Positions 16,748-17,772 of a stretch of 17,772 nucleotides of DNA are shown piece after piece. The stretch is from the NCBI GenBank assembly GCA_031285115.1, contig JAITWU010000222.1:1-17772 (forward strand), in the 5' to 3' direction. This stretch comes from Azonexus sp. (GTDB lineage: Bacteria; Pseudomonadota; Gammaproteobacteria; Burkholderiales; Rhodocyclaceae). The notes beneath the pieces were generated by a model. The model searched no databases and was not told the origin of the DNA. It saw nothing but the letters and a program-made list of their open reading frames with translations. A program made the position numbers and the translations under genes. Positions within the stretch are counted from its first letter, which is position 1. Every line of letters starts with the position of its first letter.

Positions 16748-17772
16748 ATGGACAAGCAATACCCGGTGGTCATTTATGGCGCCAGCGGCTATACCGGCAA
16801 GTTGACGGCCTGGAAGCTCGCCGAGCGCGGCATTCCCTTCATCGCCGCCGGACGCCATGCCGGGCGGCTCGAACACGAGCTGGCGCAACTCCCGGAACTC
16901 GCGGGCCATGATTACCGCTGCGTCGCCGTCGAGCACAGCAAAGAGGCGCTGACCCGGCTGTTTCGCGGACGCCAGGCGGTGATCAATGTCGTCGGCCCCT
17001 TCATGCAGCTCGGCGGCCCCGTGGTCGAAGCCTGTCTCGACGCGGGCTGCCATTATTTCGACACGACCGGCGAAAGCGACTGGATGTTTCATCTCAAACA
17101 CCAGTATGGCGAACGCTTTGCCGCAAGAGAGCTGATTCTTTGCCCGGCCAACGCCTACATGTGGGCCGAGGGCCAACTGGCGGCTGAAATCGCCCTCGAA
17201 ACACCGGGCATCGACTCGCTCAACATCGTTTATCTCGCTGATTCGGCGGTCAGCGTCGCCTCGACCAAATCCTTTCTGCGCATGTGCACGAAGCCGCAAT
17301 ACTTCATCGAAAATCATCAACTCAAGCCGTGGGAATACGCCAAAGCCTTTCAGGTGCTCGTTCCCGGCGAGCACGAACTCCTCAACGCCCTGCCCTGGAG
17401 CGGGGGCGGCGAGCCGGTGTGGTACGAAAATGACCCCCGTGTGCGGAACTGCAAGACGCTCGTTTCCTTCCGCAATCAGGTCGCTTTCAACGCCATTATC
17501 GGTTTGTTGCAGAAGTTTGAAAGCGAGTGCCGCCACCTGGCCCCCGCAGAACAGGAAGAAGTCACCAACCAGTGGGGCGGCGACTTCACCAGCGCCGAGC
17601 CGGGCCGCGAAGACCCTGATTTGAATCGCAGCACGCTCTCCTGTCACGCTCGCGGCAGAACCCGGTCGACCAGCGTCGTTCTGCGCGGCAATTCGGCCTA
17701 TATCCAGACCGGCGTACTCGGCGCGGAAGCCGCCCGGCGCGTCCTGCGCCGCCAGTTTGACGCGGTCGGCTT
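16748..17772 (+). CDS. Saccharopine dehydrogenase-like / trans-acting enoyl reductase-like oxidoreductase (3' end cut by window)
   Basis: At least 341 codons remain open to the window edge, so the C-terminus is missing. The N-terminus, PVVIYGASGYTGKLTAWKLA, is a Rossmann dinucleotide-binding fold with a GASGYTG loop. It is followed by AVINVVGPFMQLGGPVVEAC and CHYFDTTGESDW, which are typical of the saccharopine dehydrogenase NADP-binding family. Known relatives include lysine-pathway enzymes and the mycobacterial trans-acting enoyl reductase of lipid synthesis. No lysine genes are near, so a reductase acting on an acyl or enoyl intermediate fits better. The ATG comes 9 bp after the ligase stop, and AGGAG overlaps that stop codon, suggesting translational coupling. 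The function is inferred from context and fold only. Confidence 0.85.
   Translation, partial: MDKQYPVVIYGASGYTGKLTAWKLAERGIPFIAAGRHAGRLEHELAQLPELAGHDYRCVAVEHSKEALTRLFRGRQAVINVVGPFMQLGGPVVEACLDAGCHYFDTTGESDWMFHLKHQYGERFAARELILCPANAYMWAEGQLAAEIALETPGIDSLNIVYLADSAVSVASTKSFLRMCTKPQYFIENHQLKPWEYAKAFQVLVPGEHELLNALPWSGGGEPVWYENDPRVRNCKTLVSFRNQVAFNAIIGLLQKFESECRHLAPAEQEEVTNQWGGDFTSAEPGREDPDLNRSTLSCHARGRTRSTSVVLRGNSAYIQTGVLGAEAARRVLRRQFDAVG

Noticed and set aside
15239..17647. 802-codon minus-strand open frame
   Set aside because: It runs antisense to the acyl-CoA ligase and the reductase, both with clear motifs, so it is a codon-bias shadow.

Overview
The window reads as a GC-rich chromosomal segment of a Gram-negative proteobacterium. 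The proteobacterial grpE-dnaK-dnaJ order, a near-consensus sigma-32 site and the protein sequences point to a betaproteobacterium. A Rhodocyclales-like lineage is my best guess from general resemblance; no marker in the window proves it. There are 11 complete protein-coding genes plus one cut off by the right edge. I see no rRNA, tRNA, CRISPR array, insertion sequence or phage gene.

Left part (1-5270), all minus strand: grpE (4681-5211), dnaK (2680-4623) and dnaJ (1450-2595) form a heat-shock chaperone operon. It has a sigma-32-type promoter at 5243-5270, a strong 15-bp hairpin between dnaK and dnaJ, and a terminator after dnaJ. Next comes an orphan periplasmic branched-chain amino acid type binding protein (187-1332), then about 186 bp of short dispersed repeats and hairpins. 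Divergent from grpE, a plus-strand gene (5354-6724) encodes a Ser/Thr protein kinase fused to a C-terminal cyclic-nucleotide-binding-type domain.

Middle part (6725-10824), minus strand: two tandem paralogous proteins of about 350 aa with EF-hand/dockerin-like calcium loops (9618-10667, 8549-9601) are followed by a methyl-accepting chemotaxis protein (6821-8443). The sensor region of that receptor carries a CxxCH heme-c motif. A well-spaced sigma-28 (FliA)-type promoter lies just before the first paralog. The set is therefore a candidate motility-regulon operon joining unknown calcium-binding proteins to a heme-based chemoreceptor. This is the most novel-looking part of the window.

Right part (10825-17772): a large MalT-type LuxR regulator (minus, 10825-13542) is divergent from a tightly spaced plus-strand operon. 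That operon encodes an acyl-CoA dehydrogenase, an acyl-CoA ligase, and a saccharopine-dehydrogenase-like (trans-acting enoyl reductase-like) oxidoreductase truncated by the window edge. The divergent intergenic region holds four short perfect dyads whose centres are 34-35 bp apart, which are candidate operators. The layout suggests a regulator-controlled pathway that activates a carboxylic acid to its CoA ester, oxidises it, and perhaps reduces an intermediate. The substrate cannot be read from sequence. The dehydrogenase appears to have Asp where the family's catalytic Glu usually lies.
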